A DNA stretch of 64,000 nucleotides from CAVPJC01 sp963705155 (GCA_963705155.1 CAVPJC010000019.1:228222-292221); one strand, 5' to 3'; counted from the stretch's first letter, positions 7,747 through 19,114 are shown. Program-made: numbers and translations. The notes: generated from the letters alone by a model not told the origin.

Positions 7747-9247
7747 TTAGTCTTTTTGAATTTTAAAATATTTCTTCTTCTCGTTCCAATTGACGATCAT
7801 ACTGCCCCAAAAACCAGGCGGCATATCAAAATATTCTGTCAGATTTGCCCTTTCAATTGTTCTGAGAAATTCCGCATTTGCTTCATCGAAAACATCATTT
7901 TCATCGACTGTAAGGACAACTTTATTCTCCATGACTAATTTTCCGTCAACAATCACATGATCAACATCATTACCATTTGCTTGATGGATCACCTTATGCA
8001 CAGGCAATACTTCTGGAACCATATGAGGCGTGCGCATATTGATCGTGATCACATCTGCCTTTTTCCCTTCCTCCAAAGAGCCAATTTCGTCGTCCCACCC
8101 GATGACTTTGGCTGCATCAATGGTGATCATCTCCAATAATTTTCCTGCAGGCAGGATAAAGCGGTCTTTATTCAATAAACGATGGACTAATTGGGTCTTT
8201 CTGGCAGTTTCGAATAGATCGAAGAGCGCATAGGACCCATAAGCGTCCGTTGAAATTGCCACTTTCACACCCAACTGCAACATCTCCGGTACCGGACAGC
8301 GAGAAACGGAATGCCCCGCACCCGGCGAACTGCTGACATGGGTATCCGTTTCTGCCAAAATACAAACCTCATCGAAAGGTCAAGCCCCTACAATGTTGCA
8401 GATGAACGTCCGGGCCTAATAACGCATATTCTTCTTTGTAAACCATCCGCACCATTCCGCCAAATGCATCCGAATGGATACGTGTCTTATATTTTTCTGC
8501 CAACTCCCGCACCCGCCGCATCTGCAAACGATCAAAGTCATCCAGTTTCACAGCAATATCCGGCGCGGATGGATTGGACGGATCGACCGATGTAACAATG
8601 GTATATGGATTGACATAAACACGAATACGATCTCCGCAGCCATGATCAAGGTCTGGAACACCGGCTTCGGTGGTCTCCATGACCTGATCGAAACTCACCG
8701 ATTGGGAGATAACCTGGCCATTCTTGATGCGGCTGAATTTACGCGGCCACGGAGGAATGCCCGGGCCAAGCGTCGATCACTTGCGGTTTCCTGTCTCAAC
8801 GTAAGCCTTAACGATAATTAATTCCAAAAATCGGATCATCGGAACGCGGTTCACACCCTAATGAAATTAACCCGGTTGTAACCCCACATCTAATGCCGGT
8901 CCAAAGCGGAAAGTCTCCCATCGATATAATAAAACTCATCTGTCACCAGATTATTATCGACATACGGCAAGATCTTCAGCCAACTGGAGGCATTTTCCAG
9001 CGAGAAAGTTTTGAAAAGTGCCTCAAAAGAATGGGAATGGGCATCGATCAGTCCCGGTAAAACAATGTGATGTTTACAATCAATGATTTTGTTGGCTTGA
9101 TAGAAGAGTTCGATATCGATCCGTCTTTGCCGACCTTTCAGGATAAGCGCCCTTCATTTAATCGCCACAGCACCATCTTCGATGATGTGCTCGCTGTGGG
9201 TTCATGGTAATAATCGTCCCATGCGTGAGTAATATGTCGATCTTCAT
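7747..9247 (-). pseudogene. Amidohydrolase (deaminase/chlorohydrolase type), frameshifted
   Basis: Fragments in several frames add up to one protein of about 480 residues. The start MKIDILLTHGTIITMNP is at 9247. Next comes LPGLIDAHSHSFEALFKTF, carrying the metal-binding HxH, then a middle piece with KYKTRIHSDAFG, and last a C-terminal half with ISTDAYGSYALFD and GSLEEGKKADVITIN. The order is that of cytosine-deaminase-like amidohydrolases (5'-deoxyadenosine, guanine or triazine hydrolases). At least four indels and an internal stop separate the pieces. It is the last gene of the ABC-importer operon and lies 63 bases from the IS end. Decay and sequencing error cannot be separated by eye. Confidence 0.75.
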
Positions 9248-9277
9248 AATGAAAGCCTTTTTCTTGGACAAGTGATC

Positions 9278-10197
9278 TTATGCCTTACGAATTCGAGGAT
9301 CAAGAAGTCGCGTAAACCATCGCCCAAGAAGGTTGAACCCTAAAACCGTAAGCGTCAGGGCCAGTCCTGGAAACGCACTTAACCACCAGGCTTCACGCAT
9401 AAAGATTCGGCGCGTCCAGTAAGCATAGCTCCCCATTCTGGAGTCGGCGGTTGAGCACCTAATCCCAAAAAACTTAAACTAGAAGTGGATAGAATAACAT
9501 AACCAATATCGAGTGAAATTTGAGTAATCAGAAAAGGGGCGACATTCGGGAGCAAATGGTAGAAAATCATGTGCGGTGTATTTCCACCCAGGCAAATTGC
9601 TGCTTGCAATGTAATCTCGCTCGCGTAAACTTAGAACTTGACCACGGATCATACGCGCATACCACGGCCAATATACTGCACTGAGTGCAAGCATTACATT
9701 TTGCAGGTTTGCACCCAAGGTTGCTGCAATTGCCATGGCTAGCACCGAGTGCCGGAAATGCGAGGAACAGGTCGGTAATGCGCATGCATAATCTCATCGA
9801 CCAATCCCCCTGATAACCCTGCCAGAGAGCCTAAGAAAAAGCCCACCGATGCAGAGATGACTAGCACCAGAGCTGCCATTTCTAAGGATATCCTCGCCCC
9901 CGCGATGACCCGGCTGAGCATATCCCGGCCATAATCGTCCGTTCCAAATAGGTGGATTTGAGATGGGGGCGCAAGTCGGGAAGCGAGTTCCATTTCAGAG
10001 GGCGGAAAAGGGGTAATCAAGTTGCCGAAAATCGCGAGGAAAGCCATCAATGCTACCAGAAACACTGCCAGCCAGTTTAAGTCAGTTCCCTTTAGAAAAC
10101 GTCTGAAACCAATCAAGTAACGGCGTATGAACCCTGCTGGTTGGACAATCGGACAGAACCACTGGGTGATGAATTGACAGGTAAGTTCGTATCTCAT
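9278..10197 (-). pseudogene. Peptide-type ABC permease, DppC/OppC family, frameshifted
   Basis: The N-terminal 150 residues are intact: one TM helix, then the conserved HLFGTDDYGRDMLSRVIAGAR loop of OppC proteins. The C-terminal two thirds is split over three frames. It contains the EAA-loop region around LPNVAPFLITQISLDIGYVI and ends GFNLLGRWFTRLLDPRIRKA with a TAA at 9278-9280. The start is the ATG at 10197, 2 bases from the partner permease stop. An intact copy would form the inner-membrane channel with the next gene. Confidence 0.78.
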
Positions 10198-10198
10198 A

Positions 10199-11208
10199 TC
10201 AGTTAATCCGAATACGTGGGTCAAGCCACGCGTACAACAAATCGACGATGTAATTGACAAACAGGAAGATAAAGGCCATCACCAGGGTGACACCCATGAC
10301 CGGGTTATAATCAAACGCACTGATTGCATCTTGACGCGTACCGTCCGATCCCCGGCCAGCTAAGAACGGTTTCGACCAGAACAGATCCGCCCAGTAAATA
10401 CCCAATCTGAAGACCCACCATGGTAACTACGGGCAGCAAGGCGTTGCGAATGGCATGTTTCCATATTACCAGGCGTTCAATCAATCCTTTTGCTCTCGCT
10501 GTGATGATGTACTGCTCGCGCGTCACTTCAATCAGACTGTTGCGCATGACCCTGGCGAGAACCGCTAGCGGCTCCAAACCGACGATGACGGTAGGCAAAT
10601 CAGGTGGTGAACGGTATCTTTGAATACATCCCACCGCCCGGCAAGCAAAGCTATCGATGGTCATCAACCCGGTAATTTTTGTTGGAAGGTCCAATCCATC
10701 TCCAAAGCGTCCCCCGAAAGGCAACAGACCGAAACCCTGGTAGAGAACCAATTGTCCCAACAAAGCCAACCAGAAAGCCGGCATGGAAAGTCCGAAGATG
10801 GCAATCAATCTGCCGATGTGGTCAACGGGCTTATTTTCCCAGATGGCGGAACTAATCCCGATGGCGATCCCGCCGACGATAGCAAAAGAGCAATGCTGAC
10901 AGAGCCAGCTCTAAGGTTGCTGCAAGAAACTCTGAAATATCGACGGTAACCGGACGGCCGGTTTTATAGGATTTACCAAAATCCAATCTCGCTAATCCTC
11001 TCATATAATTCGCGTACTGCTGCCACATTGGTAAATCCAGTCCATATTCACGCCGGATAGTCTCTACCCCTTCTGCCGATGCCCTTGGACCAGCAATCAG
11101 ACGAGCAACATCCGTAGGAATTGCCCTGGAAAGGAGAAAAGTCAGGAGTGAAATTCCCAGAAGAACCAGAATCAAGGAAATAAATCTACGAATGGTAAAA
11201 CTAATCAT
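10199..11208 (-). pseudogene. Peptide-type ABC permease, DppB/OppB family, frameshifted
   Basis: The start MISFTIRRFISLILVLLGIS at 11208 is typical of OppB, followed by SRAIPTDVARLIAGPRAS and REYGLDLPMWQQY. The middle part (about 10311-10808) has NSLIEVTREQYIITARAKGL, the EAA motif that docks on the ATPase, and GGSVLVETVLSWPGIGRY. The end reads VDLLYAWLDPRIRIN. Two or three indels split the frame. The gene lies between the binding protein and the OppC-type permease in the standard order. No ATPase gene follows. Confidence 0.78.
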
Positions 11209-11242
11209 AGAATTTGAATTCTCACCGAAATACAATCAAATC

Positions 11243-11283
11243 ATCAGGCTGCAGCATCCCTTTAAAGACCACTGCAGCCTGAT
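11243..11283 (-). terminator. Hairpin between binding protein and permease genes
   Basis: A 12-bp perfect stem: ATCAGGCTGCAG (11243-11254) pairs with CTGCAGCCTGAT (11272-11283) around a 17-nt loop. It lies directly after the solute-binding-protein stop. It is followed on the minus strand by a T-rich but interrupted tract. It probably acts as an attenuator or 3'-stabiliser that raises binding-protein output over the permeases. Confidence 0.6.
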
Positions 11284-11293
11284 TTTTCATGGG

Positions 11294-12974
11294 TTAATAA
11301 CCATCCGGTAAAACTTTGAAAAGTCGTAGAGAAACCGGTACATACGGAATTAGGCACATACCCGCCGATATCACTTCTGCAAAACGGTATCGTCCGGTGG
11401 ATCCATAATAGCGATCGCATAAGGATCCCTCGTGATTGACGATATCCTGCAATTCTTTATACATCTTGCAGTATTCAGTCAGATCGGTAATACTCATAGC
11501 TGAATTAATGATCTCATCCACGCGTGGATTGCTATAGAAGGTCGCATTTTGACCTTTTGAGCCCCATGCATCGCTATGAAATTGACCCCAGGAAAAAGTG
11601 GTTGGGTCATTGTAATTGGGCCAGGTAGTCCACCCAAACATTTCAGGGCGTCTGGCCATTGTGCATCTGAGTAGAACATCGAAGCAAGATAGTTCGTACA
11701 TTCTCAACTTTGAATGTAACACCGATCTTGGCCAGTTGGGATTGCAATATCAGACCTGCTGGCATGTGCAGACCAGTATCAGAGATATACCTTATTTCTG
11801 TGCCATATTCAAACCCGCTTCGTCGAGAAGTTGTTTGGCTTTTTCGAGGTCGTTTTGTAGGTGAATACTTCAGCATCGGCGCAGGTCAAGTTTTGAGGAA
11901 ATTGACCCTTATGACCGCGGGGCAAGACCTTTCCAATAATCGTTGATATATCCATCATAGTCAAAGGCATAAGCGAATGCCTGTCTAACACGTGGATCCT
12001 GGTGGCCCATAATTCCCCATATATAGTAATTCAATTGCTAATCCAGGGGACAGATACGGAACCAAATCAGGATTGTTCTTGAATGCCTCCCAGGCTTCAG
12101 GCCCAAACTCGGTGGCGATATCTGCGTCGCCTGTTTCCATCAAAGCTCGGCGGGAATTCTCTTCTTCAACAATTTTAACCAAGATTTTTTCAAAGTGCCA
12201 CTTATCATCCCATCCCCACCAATCTTTATTGCGTGTAAGCAGGTAATAGTCGTCGGGGAACTTTCTGTAAGCATATATGGCCCGCTGCCAGCTTTGTTGG
12301 TCTTTAACCATTCATGTCCCCATATCTCCATTTATCTCATGAGCTTTAACAGCCGTAGGGCTAGATAATATATGGCCCAAAGTATCGACGATAATGCTGG
12401 AAGCAGACGGAGATTGGGAGTCGGCAAACGAATTTCCGAAAGTATATTCGTCCATTACTACGATTTGGTTCTCTGGCTCTGGAACAATCTGCGCGAAGTC
12501 AAAGCTAAAACCTAGCTTTATATTGACCAGGCGAACAAGGCTGAATTTTACGCTTCAGCATTTACAGGAGTGCCATCGTGGAATTTAGCATTTTTCCGCA
12601 GATTGAAACGTCAAAACCGTATTATCTTCGTTATATTTCCAACTTTCGGCAAGTTGTGGTTCGTATTCTGTAATGTTGGTAGCCTTGGACCTGATCAAAC
12701 CTTCGGTGGTTCCGAAGAGGATCATCACATCACTCTCGCTACCGCAGCTTGCAGGATCGAAATCGCCCGCCATGCCGATCATGGGAAATACCAATGTGTT
12801 GGGGTCTCGATTTAGCGTGCTGCCAGCCGGTTCAACAGCGGCAGGCGCTTGCTCTGTTTCCTCAACGGCTGCTGGTTGGGTGGCTGGTGACGGGGCACAA
12901 CTTGTCAAAACCATCGACATAGCCAGAAGCAAGGCGAAAACAAAATATGCCAGGGATTTGTTATTAACCTTCAT
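11294..12974 (-). pseudogene. Extracellular peptide-binding lipoprotein (SBP_bac_5), frameshifted
   Basis: The start at 12974 has a clear ribosome-binding site (TAGGAG). The product begins with a lipoprotein signal peptide ending in the lipobox LTSC, then a Gln/Ala/Glu/Pro-rich linker. The mature start is typical of family 5 (NTLVFPMIGMAGDFDPASC). Pieces of the remaining roughly 540 residues occur in at least four frames: DADIATEFGPEAWEAF, then AGLILQSQLAKIGVTF, and the end PVSLRLFKVLPDGY at 11294. It should deliver peptides or a related ligand to the two downstream permeases. Confidence 0.75.
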
Positions 12975-13164
12975 TTGGTTGTCTCCTAAGCTGACAAAAA
13001 CTTGATGGATAGGTATTGATTGGATAGGAAAATTTCCCGGTTTTCCTGGAGTAAATGTAGATTCAGGCACCTCCTATGTATCAGCAAATTTATTTACTTT
13101 ACCAATAAATGTTATAAAAATGAGTTTAGCCCACAATAAACCAACTGGTTATCGATCGACCCGT

Positions 13165-14643
13165 TTATCCAGGTGAGATAATCCTGAAGGAAGGCGGAAA
13201 GAGAGCATCTACTGGACGCTTGAGATAGTCCCGCTCGGTGTATGCATCCTTCAACTGGTCAAAGTGTTTTTGCGCATGAGCTTTCATCTCGTTGACGTCC
13301 ACGCCGGGGATCACCCAGTCTTGCATTACAATTCGACCATTAATGATCACCGTTCGAACATCCCGGCCGGTTGTATTCGCCACCATTGATCGGATCGGAT
13401 CATCCACAGGGCCAACGTGAAGACCGTTAAGATCGATAACGATGATGTCTGCCTTAGCGCCTGGCGCAAGCCTGCCCAGATCACTGCGCCCAAGGGCTTT
13501 CGCCCCTCCAAGGGTTGCAGCACGAAACAGGTCTGCCGCCTTTCCGGCGTCCATCCTGCCTTCTGCAATCTTGCTCAGATAGCTGCCATAATTCATGTTG
13601 CGAATCATGTCGGGCAGGAAGGTGTCCGTTCCCATGCATAGATTGATGCCAGCTCGTAGAAAGCGGTCGAAGGAGTTCAGGGCTGAGCCATACCGGGCAA
13701 TGACATACGGGCAGTGAATCACGCTGGTTTGCGACTCGCTTAACCAAACGAGCTCTTCCTCACCACTGCCGGCCCCTTGCAACAATGGATGGTCTGCAAC
13801 GTAAATGGCATGGGGAATTAAGGTGTGCGGCCCAAGAAATCCCAGTTCCTTTTGAAATTCAATGGGAGTTTTGTTGTACCATCTGCGGGTGAATTCCACT
13901 TCTGATGGAATTTCGGCAGTGTGCAAGCGGATTGGGCAGTCCAATTCGTCGCTGAATTGTCTGGTCTTTCGCAGTAAGTCTGGAGTGCAGGTGTCCGGGG
14001 TGCAGGGTGCCAGGAAGCCTTTGATCAGGCCGCCGTAGCTGCCATCAAATTTCTCGATGAACTCGACATTTTTCCTTTAATCCTTCAAGACCCAACTGCT
14101 CATCCCAGACCACGTCCCGAGCACCATCGCTGCGGGTCAGAATGATACCCGACCGGTAGCTCGGGCCCAAATATACCCTTAGACCGAGGTCGGCAGCGAT
14201 CTGTGCCAGGTCCACGGTTTCCTCGTAGGTCTCTGTCCAGTTCGCTTGAACAACCTCCCAGGTTATGGGCATGGCTGTTGTGACGCCATTGCGGATTAAC
14301 TGCCCAACGCGTACCGCCGCTTGAAAATATCTTCCTCGCGGGTAAAGACGTCGTGCCGCCCTTTTTGAAAATATTCCTCAGACCAATTCAAGCCGGAGCG
14401 GTATTGAGGCGATGCCCAGCAGTCCAAGATGGCATGGTCGATATCCCCGAGCGCATCAGATCGACGAAGCCCGGGCTGATGATAGCGTTGCCAAAATCAA
14501 TATTGGCGACCTCGGTTTCGGGAAAATCTTGTCCGACGTAGATAATTTCTTCACCCTCATAAACTACCTGGCCGTTGATATAGACATACGTGATCGCTGC
14601 CATCAAATCCAATCACATATCTGCCCGTAAGCCTGGTCTTCAT
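13165..14643 (-). pseudogene. Second amidohydrolase of the island, frameshifted
   Basis: It starts MKTRLTGRYVIGFDG at 14643 with a good Shine-Dalgarno (AGGAGA). One indel after about 20 residues leads to VYINGQVVYEGEEIIYVG and AIISPGFVDL. A middle piece (14045-14272) and the intact C-terminal 260 residues follow, with SVIHCPYVIARYG, GTDTFLPDMIRNM (late metal Asp) and GRLAPGAKADIIVIDLNG. It belongs to the cytosine-deaminase-like amidohydrolases, as does the gene at 7747-9247, and is not an obvious duplicate of it. Both enzymes probably act on what the linked importer brings in. Confidence 0.75.
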
Positions 14644-14664
14644 GTTCTCTCCTGAGTAGAGGGG

Positions 14665-15303
14665 CTATCCCTTTATGCCAAAAGTTTTCTCACCAGGGGA
14701 GCCAGCGCTGTCGCCCAACCTGGCATGCTCAGCCGGATCGAAATGAATGCCATCGACGTCACTTGAGGTAATCACTGTGCCAGTATCCAGGAAGGCACAT
14801 CCCATGAGTTCCGCCACCATTCGATAACGTTCTGCTAGCCTCTGCGACTTGATCTCAGAGCCTTCGAGCATCTCGCTGTAATCGGTCAATTTCGCTACAG
14901 GCGGCGGGGCGAGAAGCAGCACGTCCGGGGCTTTACCGTTCCGTCCGGCGGTGCTTTGCTAATGACATTCACCAGGACGCCGATCCCATCGGCGATATCA
15001 GAAGCCGACAGGCTGAAACGGATCTTGAGGTCATTGGTGCCCAGCATCAGAAATCACCAGATCGACCGGACAATGGGTCTCGAGGCATGGATACAGATAG
15101 GTCAGGCCGCTCCTCATATTGCCTTCGAGCGGGTCATCCCACACCGTTGTGCGCCCATTCAATCCTTCTTCGATGATTTCGTAATCGGCCCCCAGGTTGC
15201 GGGCCAGCACCCGTGTCCAACGGATGTTCTCGTCATAGCGGTCTTTTGAGATCGGGTTATAACCCCAGGTGTTTGAATCGCCGTAGCATAAAATCCGTTT
15301 CAT
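14665..15303 (-). CDS. SGNH/GDSL-type hydrolase, frameshifted
   Basis: About 213 residues of the SGNH esterase family. Block I is ILCYGDSNTWG near the N-terminus (nucleophile Ser). Block III reappears as LGTNDL if one extra T near 15055 is removed. Block V is DVDGIHFDPAEH near the C-terminus (catalytic Asp and His). The family includes arylesterases and acyl-ester hydrolases. It has no signal peptide, so it is likely cytoplasmic. It lies between the IclR regulator and the amidohydrolase, all on the minus strand. A single homopolymer indel explains the main break, more like a sequencing error than decay. Confidence 0.78.
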
Positions 15304-15404
15304 TTTTACCTCTTTGATGTATTCAGACTAATGATCCGATTAGAATACAAATAAGAAACCGATAATTGCTGGTGGCAAGATAAGGTTGAGTGTGGATTAA
15401 CAGT

Positions 15405-16199
15405 TCATATGGATGATGGCATGTTTATCGTGTAACCCATGTCGCTTGAAATAGCGTAAGCGGTTTGTACAACCGATTCGATAACCGATGGGAGCAGGGC
15501 CGGCGTCAGCCGCGAGGACGGCCCTCCAACGCTGAGGGCTGCGATCACATTTCCGCTGGAATTCCGCACCGGAGCGCCTACGGCGTTGAAGCCAACCTCG
15601 TGTTCGCCCAGGCTGGTGGCATAACCGGTTTGCCGGACATTTTCCAAACTCTTTTGTAATAGACTTGCGTCGGTGATGGTTTGTGGGGTAAACCGCGCAA
15701 AATTGTGCTGTAAATATTCATTCAACTGCTGCTGGGGAAGGGATGCAAGCAGCAGTTTTCCAGACGCCAGGCAGTGCGCCGGGAGCGGGTTATTGTGGTT
15801 TACGCTTATGCCCAGGCGGTATGATGACGGGATGGCAAAAATGCTCACGACCTCGAAATCTCGAATCATGCTATCGAGAATGGTTGTTTCTCCCCATATT
15901 TTGGCCAAACTTTCGACATGGGGAGCGGCGATGCGTATCAGATCGTTGCTCAATTTTGCCAGCTCACCGAGTTTGATCAGCTGGTATCCCAGGCGATATT
16001 TTCCGGTTTCTGGATCCTGTATCAATATGCCCTGTCGTACAAGGGCCTGTACGATTCGATAAGCCGTGCTGGGGTTGAGTTGGGCCTGGGCGGCGATCTC
16101 GGCTATACTGATATCAATCTGCTGGCTGTTGAAAAGCTGCAGCAGGTTGCAGGCTTTGTTGATGAGTTGGGCGCCGCGAACCGGGTCGGAGTTGCTCAT
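15405..16199 (-). CDS. IclR-family transcriptional regulator
   Basis: 264 residues, intact. An N-terminal winged helix (about 10-75, with ISIAEIAAQAQLNPSTAYRIVQAL) is followed by an IclR effector domain with GETTILDSMIRD, ASGKLLLASLP, EHEVGFNAVGAPV and AALSVGGPSSRL. IclR proteins repress or activate catabolic operons in response to small acids or related effectors. The gene heads the island's minus-strand run (SGNH hydrolase, amidohydrolase, importer, amidohydrolase), the likely regulon. It is divergent from an aminotransferase, with palindromes next to its start codon. Confidence 0.92.
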   Translation of the reverse strand: MSNSDPVRGAQLINKACNLLQLFNSQQIDISIAEIAAQAQLNPSTAYRIVQALVRQGILIQDPETGKYRLGYQLIKLGELAKLSNDLIRIAAPHVESLAKIWGETTILDSMIRDFEVVSIFAIPSSYRLGISVNHNNPLPAHCLASGKLLLASLPQQQLNEYLQHNFARFTPQTITDASLLQKSLENVRQTGYATSLGEHEVGFNAVGAPVRNSSGNVIAALSVGGPSSRLTPALLPSVIESVVQTAYAISSDMGYTINMPSSI

Positions 16200-16203
16200 G
16201 AAT

Positions 16204-16258
16204 TTTCACATTGTGAAATAAAGTTTTACAATATAATTATACGAAATTTCACAATTGA
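16204..16258. promoter_or_regulatory. Candidate IclR operator region
   Basis: TTTCACATTGTGAAA at 16204-16218 is a perfect 6-3-6 palindrome that sits 5 bases before the iclR start codon. Its half site TTTCACAAT recurs near 16246, and the 26 bases between are AT-rich. The size and position suit autoregulation and control of the divergent aminotransferase. It is not a parS site because the central CG and flanks are wrong. Confidence 0.55.
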
Positions 16259-16346
16259 TGTCAAGTGTTATTAATATCGACTTCTGGCGCGGCAATCTCG
16301 TGTCTGATATCATTGGCGCAACCCCCTCACATCAGGAGCCGCCGCC

Positions 16347-17510
16347 ATGACCGACACCCCCAGCCTGCAAACCGCCCAGAACAACATTCCACCCGGCATG
16401 ATCGACCTGGGTGTGGGCGACCCGCAGTTCGATCTGCTGCCGCTCGAGCGCCTGCAGCGTGCCGCCGCACAGCATTTTGCCGCCGGCGACCGGGCTTTTT
16501 TGCAGTACGGGCTGGAAGCCGGCGACGGCTATCTGCGGGCGGCGCTGGCCGGATTTTTGAGCGGGGAATACCAATGTCCGGTGGAAGCGGGCAATCTCTT
16601 CATCACCAGCGGCGCCTCCGGCGGTCTGGACCTGATCTGCACCCTGTTCACCCGCCCTGGTGATGTGATCTTCGTGGAAGAGCCGTCGTACTTCCTGGCA
16701 CTGCGCATCTTTGCCGATCACGGATTGCGCCCGGTGGCGCTGCCCATGGATGGGTATGGCCTCTCGATCGATGCACTGGAAGACGAGCTGAAGCGGGTTC
16801 GCCCGGCCTTGCTTTACACCGTTCCCACCTTTCAAAATCCAAGCAGCCTCACGCTTTCGCTGGAAAGGCGCAAAAAGCTGGCCGATCTGGGCCGTAAGCA
16901 TGGCTTCTTAATCATTGCAGATGAGGTGTACCATTTGCTGTATTACGGCGACTCCCCGCCTGCGCCGCTGGCTGCCTTCAGCGGGGAGGAAAACGTGCTC
17001 TCACTGGGCTCTTTTTCCAAGATACTGGCTCCCGGACTGCGCCTGGGCTGGATCCAGGCCCACCCGCGCCGGGTGGCGCAGTTGGCGGGCAGCGGGCTGC
17101 TCGATTCGGGCGGCGGGATGAACCCGTTCACATCGGCCATCGTGCGCGGCCTGGTGGAAGACGGCGGACTGAGGGAGAACATCGCCGCCCTTAAGGCGGT
17201 CTATGCTGAGCGCGCCCGGGCGATGGCGGCGGGTCTACAGCGCCACCTGCCCGGGGCGAGCTACCGCATGCCGCAGGGCGGTTTCTTTTTCTGGGTACGC
17301 CTGCCGGGCGGGCTGGATGCGCAGGAGCTGCTGCCAACGGCGGCGAGGTTGAATGTGCGCTACCGGCCGGGAGTTCGCTTTTCCAGCCGGGGCGGGCTGA
17401 ACGACTACCTGCGCATCGGGTTCTCGTTCTACCCGAGTGAGCAGATCGAGGCCGGCCTGATGCGGCTGGGACAGGCAGTGCAGGCTCAGTCTGGCGTCAG
17501 CGGGCGGTAA
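16347..17510 (+). CDS. PLP-dependent aminotransferase, class I/II
   Basis: 387 residues, fold-type I, intact. Recognisable are IDLGVGDPQFD at the N-terminus, the YTVPTFQNPSS loop, IIADEVYHLLYY (PLP-binding Asp/Tyr) and the Schiff-base lysine in SLGSFSKILAPGLRLGW. A C-terminal Arg (NDYLRIGFSF) binds the substrate carboxylate. The sequence resembles 2-aminoadipate or aromatic aminotransferases of the MocR-like group without the DNA-binding domain. It is divergent from iclR and its 3' end overlaps the convergent GH20 gene by 25 bases. The exact amino donor is not predictable. Confidence 0.88.
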   Translation: MTDTPSLQTAQNNIPPGMIDLGVGDPQFDLLPLERLQRAAAQHFAAGDRAFLQYGLEAGDGYLRAALAGFLSGEYQCPVEAGNLFITSGASGGLDLICTLFTRPGDVIFVEEPSYFLALRIFADHGLRPVALPMDGYGLSIDALEDELKRVRPALLYTVPTFQNPSSLTLSLERRKKLADLGRKHGFLIIADEVYHLLYYGDSPPAPLAAFSGEENVLSLGSFSKILAPGLRLGWIQAHPRRVAQLAGSGLLDSGGGMNPFTSAIVRGLVEDGGLRENIAALKAVYAERARAMAAGLQRHLPGASYRMPQGGFFFWVRLPGGLDAQELLPTAARLNVRYRPGVRFSSRGGLNDYLRIGFSFYPSEQIEAGLMRLGQAVQAQSGVSGR

Positions 17511-19052
17511 TTGACCTGCAGCCGGTCCAGGCGCTGCAGGTGGGCTTCAAGCCGGAGGCGGAATGCGGCGTAATCCCGGCCCTGCGCCGGCGACCAGGCT
17601 GCCTCGGCAAAGGCGCACAGGCGCGGGAAGGCCATATACTCCAGGTGCCGGGTGTCGGGGATGTACTCGCTCCACAACTGGCACTGTGTTCCCAGCACAT
17701 GCGCAGCCTCGGCAGGCGTCAGGGCAGCCGGCGCTGGCTCGTAGGCATACACTTTGCTCAACGGCGTGTACCCGCCAATGGCGATCGGTTCACGGGTCTG
17801 ATCCAGCGATTGGTAGTGATCGAAATACACGTACTGCCCGGGTGCCATGACCACATCGTGACCGGCCTTGGCGGCGGCGATCCCGCCCTCCTCGCCGCGC
17901 CACGACATCACCGTGGCGTTTTCGGCCAGACCGCCTTCCAGGATTTCATCCCAACCCACCATACGGCGTCCGCGGGCGTTCAGCCAGGCTTCCATGCGCC
18001 GGATAAAATACGACTGCAGCTCGTCTTCGTCTTTCAACCCTTCAGCCGCAATTCTGGCCTGCGCCTGCGGGCTCTGGCGCCACTGGATCTTGGGGGCTTC
18101 ATCGCCGCCGATGTGCACATACTCGCCGGGGAAGATCGCCAGCACTTCCTCCAGCACATCCTGCAGAAAGGTAAAAGTCTCATCGGCCACGTTGTAGATA
18201 TTCTCGTGGATGCCCCAGGTGGTGGAAACCGCCAGCTTTTTCCCGGTGTTGCCCAGATGGGGGTAGGCTGCCAGCGCGGCCTGGGCGTGACCGGGCATCT
18301 CGATCTCGGGCAAGATGGTGATCCCCCGCTCTCCGGCGTAGGCCACCAGGGCTTTCAGCTCATCCTGGGTGTAAAAACCACCGTGGGGGATGCCGTCGTA
18401 CACGGCCTTGCTCTCATCCGGCTGGTATTTGCCCACCAGGGTGGCGGAGCGCCATGCGCCCACTTCGGTCAGGCGCGGGTATTTGTGGATCTGGATGCGC
18501 CAGCCCTGGTCGTCGCACAGGTGCAGGTGGAGCATGTTCAGGCGGTGCATCGCCATCAAATCGACAAAACGGTTCAGATAGGCGGCGGGGATGAAATGGC
18601 GGCAGGGGTCGAGCATGGCGCCGCGCCAGGCGAAACGCGGCCGGTCTTCGATTTTTACGGCGGGCAGGTTCCATTCCACAGCGGGCTGCGGCTGCGGGCT
18701 GAAGACCTGCGGCGGGAAGAGCTGCAGCAGGGTCTGCACGGCGTAAAACAGCCCGGCGGGCTGCGCGGCTACCAGGGAAGTGCCGTGCCGGCGAGATGGA
18801 GAGCCGGTAGCCTTCACGGCCCAGGTGGGAGAGGGCGCCGTCCAGGCGCAGGGCGATGTGTCCTGCGGTGCTGCCCGTCTCAGCCGGTTGGATGGCCAGC
18901 CGGCGCCCCAGGGCGGGAGCCAGAGCCGAAGCCAGGTAACCGGCAGCAGGCGCTGCACCCGCCTCAGCCAGGATGGCGGCGGCGGGCGTGAGGGTAAAGA
19001 CGCCCTCGCCGGGGTCGAGCCTGTGCGGATAGGGGATGATGGAGTAGATCAT
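17486..19052 (-). CDS. Beta-N-acetylhexosaminidase, GH20 (one frameshift)
   Basis: About 520 residues. An N-terminal GH20b-like domain (MIYSIIPYPHRLDPGEG from 19052) is followed by the catalytic barrel with FAWRGAMLDPCRHF, HLHLCDDQGWRI and the Asp-Glu pair in HIGGDEAPKIQW. In that pair Glu is the acid/base and Asp orients the substrate N-acetyl group. The enzyme removes terminal GlcNAc or GalNAc. There is no signal peptide, so it works inside the cell on imported oligosaccharides. One extra C near 18791 shifts the frame between the two domains. It ends the long minus-strand glycan locus and overlaps the convergent aminotransferase 3' end. Confidence 0.88.
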
Positions 19053-19114
19053 AAGCCTCCTGTGGGTGAGTGGTCGTTGTCTGTTGCAGCTACTGCCAGT
19101 CGAAGCTGCCCTGT

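Noticed and set aside
16204..16218. Palindrome considered as a parS site for ParB
   Set aside because: parS needs GTTTCACGTGAAAC with a central CG; here the centre is ATT and the outer bases differ. It fits an IclR operator better.
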